Of a DNA stretch of 6,373 nucleotides, positions 1 to 6,373 are shown piece by piece. Position 1 is the stretch's first letter. Every line of letters starts with the position of its first letter. The translations under genes and the position numbers were made by a program. Below the pieces are notes generated by a model. It was not told where the DNA came from, searched no databases, and was given only the letters and a program-made list of their open reading frames with translations. Source of the DNA: Myxococcales bacterium (GTDB lineage: Bacteria > Myxococcota > Bradymonadia > REDH01); NCBI GenBank assembly GCA_018970625.1, contig JAGWVZ010000216.1:1-6373 (forward strand), written 5' to 3'.

Positions 1-415
1 GCGCCATCGGGCTGTCAGGTGTCACGAGCGCGGCCATCGCCTTTGGCGCAGCCTTCACCATGTCCCACAAGCCTGCGCCCTCGCGCTCGACCCGCTCGGC
101 CTCGGCCTGCTCCTGCGCGGCCTGCGCGTCGCGCTTCTCCTGCTCGGCGCGGTTGAACGCCTCGGTATCAGGCTCCCCACGCTCGTACTCCACCGCCGGA
201 ACGGCGTATCGGATGATTGGAACCGCCACGCCCGTGCGCTCGTCAGGCACCACGCCATCGGCTGCGATGGCAGCGCGATCCTCGTCCCAGTAGGCGGGGT
301 TGGTCTGTTGCTGCTCGTAGTGCCGCTGCTTGATCGCCGCGCTCGCCAGTGCGATCTCGCGTGCCATCGTGTACGAGTACTTCACCCGGAGGCTGTTCGC
401 GTTGAATCGTGTCAT
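1..415 (-). CDS. Uncharacterised protein with charged coiled-coil segment, 3' end missing
   Basis: I translated this frame by hand from the ATG at 413-415. It stays open through the left edge, giving 138 residues with no stop. The start is supported by the ATGA overlap. Residues 1-38 look helical ('IALASAAIKQ', then Gln-rich). Residues 40-80 contain 'NPAYWDED', and 'VAVPIIRYAVPAVEYE' at 63-78 looks beta. Residues 83-113 are a highly charged Glu/Ala/Gln/Arg helix, very likely a coiled coil. Residues 115-130 ('GLWDMVKAAPKAMAAL') could be an amphipathic helix. No cysteines are present, in sharp contrast to the gene before it. No signal peptide is visible. I do not recognise the family. A structural or assembly role is suggested only by operon position, and the missing C terminus could change that view. 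Confidence 0.75.
   Translation of the reverse strand, partial: MTRFNANSLRVKYSYTMAREIALASAAIKQRHYEQQQTNPAYWDEDRAAIAADGVVPDERTGVAVPIIRYAVPAVEYERGEPDTEAFNRAEQEKRDAQAAQEQAEAERVEREGAGLWDMVKAAPKAMAALVTPDSPMA
412..415 (-). promoter_or_regulatory. ATGA stop-start overlap, coupled translation
   Basis: On the minus strand these bases read ATGA, joining the TGA of the cysteine-rich gene to the ATG of the last gene. No Shine-Dalgarno sequence precedes the ATG. This is the third such junction in a row and fixes the start of the truncated gene. Confidence 0.65.
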
Positions 416-1665
416 GGTTTGCAGGATCGATGCGCTCGGTCGTACCCCACGCAGACGCTCGTGGAGTAGTCGAGTTCCATCGTATACGAGGGCACATCGC
501 CCGGCTGCCACACCCCGTCGATCTTCGTCCCGGTATGCGGAATGCGAATGATCATCTTCGACATCTTGTTGTCGCAGCAAAGCCTGTTCCGGGATTGTGT
601 GAAGCAGCGCACGCCGTTCGATACCGTGAGCGACTCGCCGTTGCAGGTGTCGATCATTCGCTCGACGATCTCGTCGGCGTTGCAAGCGATGTCGATAGTG
701 GTCTCCACCGTGTTCGATCCGAAGCAGTCGGTGTCGGTTTCGATTCGCGTCACACCGAGCCGCTTGCCCGCATCGGCGCAGCTCGGCGCGTTCAGCGCGA
801 GCGTGTCGCAGTAGTTGTTCGAGAAGTTGAGCGGGCCGAGGGTGACCGTTTCGGTAACGCTCGCATCCGTCTTGATGCTCGTGACGAGTTCGAACCACAC
901 CTTGATGACACAGGTCGGGTTGTAGGTTGTCGGTCGCTGACAGGGACTCGGCTGCGTGTTGTTCCCGCCCGGTCGCGGGCCGACTGGCGGGATGACCGGA
1001 GGGCCGACACCACCGCCGCCGCCGCCCGTACCTTGCCTGACACACCTTTCCAATTCTGCCGCAGTTGCCGTACTACATGGGCCATCATGTTTGATAACAG
1101 CAGACCAGAGTCCCTCTATTTCAGGACATCCGCCCAGAACATCCGTCGGCTGTCCGTTGATGCAAGCGCACACGATGCAACGGGTGCCGCAAGCCTGCCT
1201 GCTCCAGTTCAAAAAACCCTGCTGACTACCATATAGTCGGGACAGAGCTATGCACTGGCATTTCGTCACATTCTCCGTGCAGTTGCACGCACTACAGCAT
1301 GATCCGGTTTCGCTGTCGCAAGGAATGTTGCACTCGCTGCTTGTGCAAGGCCCGGCAACATTCAACCACTGACCCCGATATTCAGGCTGACACGCAGGGC
1401 GTGAAAACACATGAGCGGACTGCGTGTATCCAATCTTCAGGAATGCGCCCGAATCATCGAACTTGCTACAGCAGTAGCAACGGAGACACGAATCGGGGCA
1501 AGTCGTTGCTGCCCCCTGCCATTGACCGCCGATGCGGCGGCATTTGCATTCCGTTGTCTGTTCGCAGCCCGGAGGCGTGTTCAGGTCGCCGCGTGTGCAG
1601 CAAGCCCCGAGCGGCCCGTTATCGCACGGGTCGGCATCGCAGCAGCAGTTTCGATCCGCGCTCAT
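412..1665 (-). CDS. Cysteine-rich repeat protein with Gly/Pro linker and C-terminal domain
   Basis: This is a complete 417-residue frame from ATG (1663-1665) to TGA (412-414), with both ends fixed by ATGA overlaps. It has 43 cysteines (about 10%), 31 of them in residues 1-208, many as CC, CCC or CxC. Four degenerate repeats are visible at about 19-60, 62-112, 121-163 and 164-198. Each has a CC or CxC head, inner cysteines, and an aromatic-containing segment (G-x-W in repeats 1, 2 and 4) before a closing cysteine. Repeat 1 is the clearest: 'LGACC' ... 'GGQWQG' ... 'TTC'. Residues 212-236 are a Gly then Pro/Gly linker. Residues 240-417 form a separate, beta-looking domain with 12 cysteines. There is no signal peptide, lipobox or membrane segment. 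The cysteines could form disulphides outside the reducing cytosol or bind metal; the sequence does not decide which. The repeat style resembles planctomycete cysteine-repeat proteins that I recall. A virion surface or adhesion role is inference from context. Confidence 0.9.
   Translation of the reverse strand: MSADRNCCCDADPCDNGPLGACCTRGDLNTPPGCEQTTECKCRRIGGQWQGAATTCPDSCLRCYCCSKFDDSGAFLKIGYTQSAHVFSRPACQPEYRGQWLNVAGPCTSSECNIPCDSETGSCCSACNCTENVTKCQCIALSRLYGSQQGFLNWSRQACGTRCIVCACINGQPTDVLGGCPEIEGLWSAVIKHDGPCSTATAAELERCVRQGTGGGGGGVGPPVIPPVGPRPGGNNTQPSPCQRPTTYNPTCVIKVWFELVTSIKTDASVTETVTLGPLNFSNNYCDTLALNAPSCADAGKRLGVTRIETDTDCFGSNTVETTIDIACNADEIVERMIDTCNGESLTVSNGVRCFTQSRNRLCCDNKMSKMIIRIPHTGTKIDGVWQPGDVPSYTMELDYSTSVCVGYDRAHRSCKP
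958..1032 (-). other. Gly-rich then Pro/Gly-rich interdomain linker, with a GGC triplet run
   Basis: Residues 212-236 of the cysteine-rich protein are a run of six glycines followed by alternating Pro, Val, Gly and Ile. The polyglycine is encoded by a short GGC/GGT triplet run at about 1010-1026. It marks the boundary between the cysteine-repeat half and the C-terminal domain and is probably flexible. Such triplet runs can change length by slippage. Confidence 0.75.
1072..1611 (-). repeat. Four degenerate cysteine-rich protein repeats
   Basis: The repeats are encoded at about 1486-1611, 1330-1482, 1177-1305 and 1072-1176, and are 35 to 51 residues long. Shared marks are a CC or CxC start and a closing cysteine; repeats 1, 2 and 4 add a G-x-W (GQW, GQW, GLW) 7-10 residues before it. 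Repeat 3 is the most divergent, with 'LNW' before the closing cysteines. Similarity is at the protein-pattern level only; I see no strong DNA-level repetition, so any duplication is old. Confidence 0.5.
1662..1665 (-). promoter_or_regulatory. ATGA stop-start overlap, coupled translation
   Basis: On the minus strand these bases read ATGA, joining the TGA of the 106-residue gene to the ATG of the cysteine-rich gene. I see no Shine-Dalgarno sequence in the 20 bases before the ATG, so initiation probably depends on translation of the upstream gene. Confidence 0.65.
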
Positions 1666-1982
1666 GCACCGACAACACCGGAGGCCACAAGGCTACAGCT
1701 CGTCGCGTTGCTACAGTACGCACGCAGTTGATGGCCGTCTGGGACGAGGATATTGGACAGCATCACATAACCGTAGCCCGTGATGTCGTAGTGGTTCAGG
1801 ATGTAGTCGCCGTGCGTCATCTGCGCCGTGCCTCGCACGATTCCGACATACACATGGTGCGTGCTGTTGCTGCTGTTGCTGATGTACAGGCTCTTGAAGA
1901 ACAACGCCTGCCCTTCGAGGCCCGTAGCGACGGCCTGCTCGACATCGGTGATCGCGTAACGGATGAGGACGGGCTGGCTCAT
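1662..1982 (-). CDS. Small beta-rich protein, possible virion decoration or tail accessory protein
   Basis: This is a complete 106-residue frame from ATG (1980-1982) to TGA (1662-1664). It overlaps both neighbours by four bases (ATGA), which supports both ends. The protein alternates short hydrophobic strands with polar turns: 'VLIRYAI' near 5-11, 'ALFFKSLYISN' at 26-36, a Ser/Asn-rich turn, 'HHVYVGIV' at 42-49, 'GYGYVMLSN' at 69-77, and 'VPDGHQLRAYCSN' at 80-92. The order 'LYISN ... VYVGIV ... L-x-P-x-G-x-x-L' is what I expect of small single-domain beta-sandwich phage proteins. There is no signal peptide or membrane segment. Two cysteines (90 and 95) lie near the C terminus. Its position between the largest gene and the cysteine-rich gene suggests it acts with one of them. 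The fold and role are inferences; the gene itself is well supported. Confidence 0.85.
   Translation of the reverse strand: MSQPVLIRYAITDVEQAVATGLEGQALFFKSLYISNSSNSTHHVYVGIVRGTAQMTHGDYILNHYDITGYGYVMLSNILVPDGHQLRAYCSNATSCSLVASGVVGA
1979..1982 (-). promoter_or_regulatory. ATGA stop-start overlap, coupled translation
   Basis: On the minus strand these four bases read ATGA: the ATG of the 106-residue gene overlaps the TGA of the 990-residue gene. The 18 bases before this ATG hold no good Shine-Dalgarno sequence. Translation of the small gene therefore most likely depends on ribosomes finishing the large one. Confidence 0.65.
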
Positions 1983-4951
1983 GCTGTTTCGATGATACCC
2001 GCGAGTTCGCTATCCGTAGCCTTCGCAGCACCGCTTGCTCCCATGTAGGGCCAAGTCGGCGCGGTCAACGGCGCAAAGCCGCCCGCCGGGGCAGGAGCGC
2101 AGCGCACTTCGACATCCGGCTGCACCGCGATCCAGTACGAGGTGAAGCCGAGGCGGTTCGTCACCTCATACACCGGGACGATGTCGAGCTTCGGCGTGTA
2201 CGGTCGGCGAATCGGCTCGTCGCCTGCCGGGCCGAAGTCCCAGTTGAAAGGCATCCCGCCGACGCTGTGCGGCCATTGCAGGGTCGTTCCGGTCTGCGGG
2301 TTGGGGTTGAACCACTGCTCGTAGAGGTTGAACGCCACGCCCGCACAGAGCCCCTTGTAGCCAAGCGCACTGCCGCTCGACCAGTACATCGTGAACGGGT
2401 TCGCGTCTGGCGCAGCCTCCACGAAAAAGTAGCGGTTCATGTAGAACCGCTGCTCCGTGACGGCAGTCGGATCTTCCGTATACGCCTGCTGCACGCCGAT
2501 CACGCGGGCCATGAAGATCCGCACCACATTCGACCGCTCGGTGCGGCGAAGGCTGGTGTGCTTCACGCCGCTGACCATCGCAGCCGTCACGCCTGCGCCG
2601 CTCGTCTGCGCTTCGACCTTTGCGCCCTGCGGGTACAGGAGCGGGTGGTTATTGCGGCCTCGAATGCGGTACTCGACGCTCGGAATGCCGATGGTGCCAA
2701 ACCGAATCGTCTCGTACTGCAAGCCCACGCTCGGGGTGATCTGCGACAGGCGACCCTGCGCCATCGGGTCAGGCATCCGCGTGAAGACGGCCTCGCCATC
2801 CGACACCTGTCGGAGGTAGTCCATGCGAGCCTTCAGCAGTTCCCGGCGACCCTTCAGCGTCGTGTCGAATCGCTCGGCGAAGCTGTAGTCGAACACCATG
2901 CCCGCGTCGGTAGGGGTCGGCGTGACGGTGTTCGGGTCAAGCGACTTGATCGCGGTACGCAGCAGCCCGCTCGTGTAGTTCCACGGCACCTCGTAGTCCA
3001 CGACCGGATCGGGCGAGATGTACTTGTCCACGCGCGTGTTCGTGTTTCCCAATCCCTTCGGGCCACCGACCGAGAGCCAGTACTCCGGGCCATTCACGAA
3101 CGAGCCGCCCGTCGCGGCGTTGTGATTCGTTCCCGGCAGGAACGCAGGCACCAATCCGTTCGGCGTGCTGTGGCCGATCATGGCCGGGATGTGATCGCGA
3201 ATCTCGACGGTCGTGTGCGTCGGGCCTGCGACATCCGTGTGCCACAGCGTCGGCGTTCGACTGTTCAGGCCGTTGACGAACCGGGTAGAGATGACCCCAT
3301 CCGTGGTCTCATGGCTTCGGCAGTCCACGAGGTGCGCGTAGGTGTGCGCGACATTATCCGCACCGTATCCATAGGGCGCGATCCACGGGATGTTGTACGC
3401 CTCGCTGCGCTCCGGCCCGAGCCGAGAGCAGTAGAACGCTTCGTGTGACACGACCACGGTCTGCGGAAGGTCGAGCGTCATCGTGTTGATGTAGCCCGCC
3501 ACGCGGTAGTCGGCCATGCTCGACAGCCAGTTCGGAAGGTTGGGGACGGTGCCTGCGGTCTGCGTCCCGTGCGCTCGAGCGAGCGACAGCACGAGCGACA
3601 GGGATCGAGCGTCGTACAGCCACACGCAGCCATGCCGCTGCGCGAAGGTGTCCAACGCCTCCCCAAGTGTCATGCCCCGGAAATCAAGGTTCACAATGTC
3701 GCCATCGTCAAACGCTGCCGCACCCGCAGGCTTGCCGAGCTGCGCGTCGTAGAACGCAAGATCCAGTTGAAGCACGCCATTCGTCGCGAACAGCACTTGA
3801 GCAGCCAACGCACGCAGGATCTCGTCCCGGCTGTAGGGCCGTTGGATATGCGTCAGAGCCGCCGCCGTGTTTGTCCAGTTCCGACCCGGCACTTGCAGCG
3901 ATGCCTTCCAACTAGGGGCCGTCGTTTCGCCCTGCACATAGGACGGATCTTCAAAGCCGGGGAAGTCGAGAACCGCAGGCGGGTAGGTCACCGTCGCGGC
4001 CACGGTGTTCGCCTCGAACGCGACGGGCGGATCAGCGAGCATATTCACGCAGCCGAGAGCCATGCCGCCGTAGTACTGCTGCTGATTCGTGTTGTTCGTG
4101 CTGTCCGTGATCGCGCCGCTGCTCGTGATTCCGTCGTGGATCAAGTCCGAGCGGAACTCGAGCGACCGAATGCCGCGCAGCATCGAACGGACATCGGTCA
4201 ACTCCATGACGAACAGCGTGTCGTTCTGCTGCGGGCGACCGCTCAAGTTCACGGCAGACGAGGCCGCACCGCTACGGCGCAGTTCGCGAATACTGGTGCA
4301 GATCAGGCCGTTGAACACCATCGAACGCGGCGCACCGAGCGGCGTTTCCACGGCGTTGGTGCCGCTCGACAGCGTCGAGAGCATGGACATCGCTTCCGCG
4401 CTGCGGGTCGAGATGTCATCTCGCGAGCGGAGGATCTCGGCCCCGACAGGCTGACGCATCGCGCCATAGTCGCGCTCCTGCTCGTTCACCGGAACATCCT
4501 GAACGATTGGCGGTGCGGTTTCGGCCTGCGGCGCAGCCTCCTCCGGCGGGTTCACGCTCTCGTCCCGAATCGGATTCGGGATGCCGGGGTTGTTGATGAT
4601 CGCGAGCTGCGGCTGCGGAAGGCTTGCGGCATCGGCGGGCAACTGGACGAGGCCGCGCTCCGTTGTGCTGCCCTGCTCCGACAGGTACAGCGTCCACTTC
4701 AACGGCTCGTTCCCGTTCAGGGTCGCGATGGCATTGCTTGTCGTTCCCGCGAAGGTGTCGCTGATCGGATGCACGAGGACGCTGATGCGTGCGCTCTCGC
4801 AGGCTCCTACGAGCGGGTTCTGCACCACATTGATCGCGTCCGCGTCGTAGCCATTGGCCCGCAGCAGCGCGTCGAGTTCCTCGCTACGCCTGACGATGCG
4901 AAGCTGCGTGTAGTCCGTGTCGTTGTCGAGCCAGCCGTAGATGCCTGCCAT
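1979..4951 (-). CDS. Large uncharacterised probable phage structural protein, possibly tail hub-like
   Basis: This is a complete 990-residue frame from ATG (4949-4951) with a TAGGA ribosome binding site to TGA (1979-1981). Residues 1-120 form a small N-terminal region. Residues 121-165 are a Pro/Glu/Ala/Gln-rich linker. Residues 205-460 form a mixed alpha/beta region. Inside it, residues 421-455 read 'LDFRGMTLGEALDTFAQ', then 'GCVWLYD', then a hydrophobic strand. That pattern (strand, short helix 'T-L-x-E-A-L', 'G-x-x-W', strand) resembles segments in phage tail-hub proteins and in secretin/STN domains. Residues 480-670 are rich in aromatics, Pro and Gly. Residues 690-720 are a charged helix (Arg/Lys/Glu). 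Residues 740-950 are beta-rich with many Tyr, Trp and Phe. There is no signal peptide or membrane segment. The size, the linkers and the place in a dense operon fit a virion protein. The hub assignment is a guess from one short pattern and gene order; a fibre or baseplate role is equally possible. Confidence 0.9.
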   Translation of the reverse strand: MAGIYGWLDNDTDYTQLRIVRRSEELDALLRANGYDADAINVVQNPLVGACESARISVLVHPISDTFAGTTSNAIATLNGNEPLKWTLYLSEQGSTTERGLVQLPADAASLPQPQLAIINNPGIPNPIRDESVNPPEEAAPQAETAPPIVQDVPVNEQERDYGAMRQPVGAEILRSRDDISTRSAEAMSMLSTLSSGTNAVETPLGAPRSMVFNGLICTSIRELRRSGAASSAVNLSGRPQQNDTLFVMELTDVRSMLRGIRSLEFRSDLIHDGITSSGAITDSTNNTNQQQYYGGMALGCVNMLADPPVAFEANTVAATVTYPPAVLDFPGFEDPSYVQGETTAPSWKASLQVPGRNWTNTAAALTHIQRPYSRDEILRALAAQVLFATNGVLQLDLAFYDAQLGKPAGAAAFDDGDIVNLDFRGMTLGEALDTFAQRHGCVWLYDARSLSLVLSLARAHGTQTAGTVPNLPNWLSSMADYRVAGYINTMTLDLPQTVVVSHEAFYCSRLGPERSEAYNIPWIAPYGYGADNVAHTYAHLVDCRSHETTDGVISTRFVNGLNSRTPTLWHTDVAGPTHTTVEIRDHIPAMIGHSTPNGLVPAFLPGTNHNAATGGSFVNGPEYWLSVGGPKGLGNTNTRVDKYISPDPVVDYEVPWNYTSGLLRTAIKSLDPNTVTPTPTDAGMVFDYSFAERFDTTLKGRRELLKARMDYLRQVSDGEAVFTRMPDPMAQGRLSQITPSVGLQYETIRFGTIGIPSVEYRIRGRNNHPLLYPQGAKVEAQTSGAGVTAAMVSGVKHTSLRRTERSNVVRIFMARVIGVQQAYTEDPTAVTEQRFYMNRYFFVEAAPDANPFTMYWSSGSALGYKGLCAGVAFNLYEQWFNPNPQTGTTLQWPHSVGGMPFNWDFGPAGDEPIRRPYTPKLDIVPVYEVTNRLGFTSYWIAVQPDVEVRCAPAPAGGFAPLTAPTWPYMGASGAAKATDSELAGIIETA

Positions 4952-4958
4952 GCGTGCA

Positions 4959-4963
4959 TCCTA
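4959..4963 (-). promoter_or_regulatory. Ribosome binding site of the 990-residue gene
   Basis: Read on the minus strand this is TAGGA, with its AGGA core at 4959-4962, seven bases before the ATG at 4949-4951. It lies in the 15-base gap after the upstream stop codon (TGA, 4967-4969). It is the only convincing Shine-Dalgarno sequence before a start in this window and supports that ATG as the true start. Confidence 0.7.
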
Positions 4964-4966
4964 CGG

Positions 4967-6373
4967 TCACGCACCCGTACTGCTCGGGTCGAGGTAATCC
5001 TGCGGCGCGATTGTGCCGTTCCGGTTCTCTTGGTTCGTGACCTCGACGCTGCCGGAGTACGGGTTGCGCGGCAGTTGCAGGGTCTCGGGCATCCACACGG
5101 CGCGATTCGGGCCGGATTCGCCTCCGATGTACCGCCGGAGGTGTGCGCTGTTGGCGACCGACACTTGCAGGCGGCGGGTCGCCCGAATGGCGATGATGCG
5201 GTTTCCGCTCGCGTCGGGCGGGCCGTCGTTCATCTGAATGTCCTGCGACACGACGGCGTAGCGATCATCCACGCGCGGCCAAGGGACGGCCATGCCCTTC
5301 ACTTTGGTGCTCATCTCGACGGTCTGAACGATGAATACCTTCGGCAGAGACATCTGGAACGCGAACTGATGCTCGCCGCCCATCGTCTCCATCTGCGAGA
5401 ACCGGGTGTCCATGCTGACGCTCTGCGATGCGCGGTAGGCGATGATGCCGGGCGCATCAGCTTCGAGCTGCGAGTCAGGCGTGTCTCCATCCTGCGGGGG
5501 ACGAGCGACATCGCCACTGCCGTTCAGGTCGGTTTCAAGGGGCTGTGCCTGAACATCAGACGGGTCTACCGTGACCGCCGTCGCCTGCGTCGTGCCTGCA
5601 AGTTCCGTCCAGGTGTTCGACAGCGTGCAGGGGTCGAACTTGAACTTCGGCGCGTACCCCACACCGTAGGTCGAGAATCCGTAGGGCGACGAGTACAGAG
5701 GACGCTCGCCGTTGGGATTGGGATGCGAGAACAGGTACTTGTAGAGCCACTGGTCTACCGATCCGATGGGCTCTTTCTGTGGCGTTGCAACGGGAACGCC
5801 CCACGCGGTGATTTCAAGAACGATCTCGTTCCGCTTGAACAGCGACGGCTCGCTGATCTTGAAAGTCCGAATCGTGTCAGGATTCGGCGGCATGAAACGA
5901 ATGCGCGTGAGCGCGATCTCCAATGCGCGGAAGAACAAGGCCGCGCGAAGCGTGCGGTAATCGGTCGCGCCCGGCACGGTGGTTTCGAGATCGGTGGTCT
6001 CAATCGGCGGGCCGATGAGCGTGCATCGGAACACCTTTGTTCCCATCTCGTTTCCGTCGAGGCCGCGCTCGTAGTCGAAAGAGGCATCGCCCGAAAGTGC
6101 AGGATACGGCAGACTCGCAGCCATCTGCGTGTCGGTGACATGGAACACGAGCGTTCTCTGATCCGGCTCGACATAGAATTCCTGCTTGGTTCGCTTGAAC
6201 CCCTTCGGAGTCAGGCCCGCCACGAACAGCCGATAGTCGCTCGGACTGGCTGAGTAGTTCGTCGGCGTTGCGGCGAGGTCTGTGATGTTGTTGTACGGCT
6301 TGGTCGATGTCGGAAGGGTCTGCGCCCGCACCGGAATTGATGATGGCCCGCCTGTGCCGGAGTTCGACGCACT
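4967..6373 (-). CDS. Uncharacterised probable phage structural protein, 5' end missing
   Basis: The reading frame is open to the right edge, so the gene is 5'-truncated with at least 468 residues visible. A GTG at 6329-6331 could give a 454-residue protein. However, it has no Shine-Dalgarno sequence, and the 14 in-frame codons before it contain no stop and read as a Ser/Gly-rich coding stretch, so the true start is probably outside the window. Numbering from that GTG, residues 30-180 form an alpha/beta region (pattern 'RTLVFHVTD' at 59-67, then a Leu/Arg/Phe-rich helix near 126-146). Residues 255-290 are an acidic Pro/Gln/Asp/Gly linker. Residues 295-430 form a second beta-rich region. I see no signal peptide, membrane segment or catalytic motif, and only two cysteines. 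It lies 15 bases before the 990-residue gene, probably in the same operon. The two-domain layout and context suggest a virion or tail component. I do not recognise the family, so the role is inference from context. Confidence 0.85.
   Translation of the reverse strand, partial: SASNSGTGGPSSIPVRAQTLPTSTKPYNNITDLAATPTNYSASPSDYRLFVAGLTPKGFKRTKQEFYVEPDQRTLVFHVTDTQMAASLPYPALSGDASFDYERGLDGNEMGTKVFRCTLIGPPIETTDLETTVPGATDYRTLRAALFFRALEIALTRIRFMPPNPDTIRTFKISEPSLFKRNEIVLEITAWGVPVATPQKEPIGSVDQWLYKYLFSHPNPNGERPLYSSPYGFSTYGVGYAPKFKFDPCTLSNTWTELAGTTQATAVTVDPSDVQAQPLETDLNGSGDVARPPQDGDTPDSQLEADAPGIIAYRASQSVSMDTRFSQMETMGGEHQFAFQMSLPKVFIVQTVEMSTKVKGMAVPWPRVDDRYAVVSQDIQMNDGPPDASGNRIIAIRATRRLQVSVANSAHLRRYIGGESGPNRAVWMPETLQLPRNPYSGSVEVTNQENRNGTIAPQDYLDPSSTGA

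Noticed and set aside
1008..1027. Triplet run as a possible DNA-level repeat element
   Set aside because: It is explained by polyglycine coding in the interdomain linker; nothing suggests a mobile or regulatory repeat.
1207..1216. T TTT TTG slippery heptamer on the minus strand, in the zero frame of the cysteine-rich gene
   Set aside because: It matches the -1 frameshift consensus, but the -1 frame stops after about 30 codons with a low-complexity tail. I could not identify a downstream stimulatory hairpin, and the zero frame stays open for more than 260 further codons. It is most likely chance, though a short alternative product cannot be excluded.
409..1236. Plus-strand open frame of 275 codons
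   Set aside because: It is antisense and codon-aligned to the cysteine-rich gene, whose repeats, linker and ATGA-fixed ends make the minus strand the coding one.
1299..2048. Plus-strand open frame of 249 codons
   Set aside because: It overlaps three consecutive minus-strand genes joined by ATGA overlaps. Its composition is antisense-like and no domain is visible.
2267..3448. Plus-strand open frame of 393 codons
   Set aside because: It has the same antisense register inside the 990-residue gene, with shadow-type Arg/Val/His-rich composition and no supporting ribosome binding site or gene context.
4952..4966. Possible promoter or terminator in the only intergenic gap
   Set aside because: The gap is 15 bases long, too short for either, and contains only the ribosome binding site of the next gene.
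3569..6253. Plus-strand open frame of 894 codons
   Set aside because: It is codon-aligned antisense to the two large minus-strand genes, which share a reading register, so it stays open simply because they avoid TTA, CTA and TCA codons. Its product is dominated by Arg, His, Val and Ala with no domain pattern, and it crosses the gap between two well-supported genes.

Overview
This GC-rich window (about 60% GC by partial hand counts) is coding almost end to end. All five genes I can support lie on the minus strand and read from the right edge to the left edge. There is no gap over 15 bases between genes and no internal promoter or terminator that I can see. No RNA gene, CRISPR array, insertion sequence or attachment site was found.

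In transcription order the genes are: (1) a 5'-truncated protein of at least 468 residues (6373-4967); (2) a 990-residue protein (4951-1979); (3) a 106-residue protein (1982-1662); (4) a 417-residue cysteine-rich protein (1665-412); and (5) a 3'-truncated protein of at least 138 residues (415 to the left edge). Genes 2-3, 3-4 and 4-5 each overlap by exactly 4 bases as ATGA. None of those three starts has a clear Shine-Dalgarno sequence, so they are probably translationally coupled. Only gene 2 has a visible ribosome binding site.

None of the proteins shows an enzyme motif that I recognise. Their make-up resembles a virion or tail structural module of a tailed bacteriophage or prophage: large beta-rich proteins with low-complexity linkers, a small beta-rich protein, and a coiled-coil protein, in a tightly packed one-direction operon. 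Gene 2 carries a segment resembling ones in tail-hub or secretin-like folds, so a tail-hub role is a working guess. The cysteine-rich protein has four degenerate repeats of a 'CC ... C ... G-x-W ... C' type. I associate that style with planctomycete proteins, so a planctomycete-type host is a weak inference.

The part most likely to be undescribed is this cassette: a large tail-like protein, a small beta protein, a cysteine-repeat protein and a coiled-coil protein locked together by ATGA overlaps. The cysteine-rich repeat module also has lower GC (about 54% in my count of 1081-1440) than its surroundings, which hints at a separate origin.
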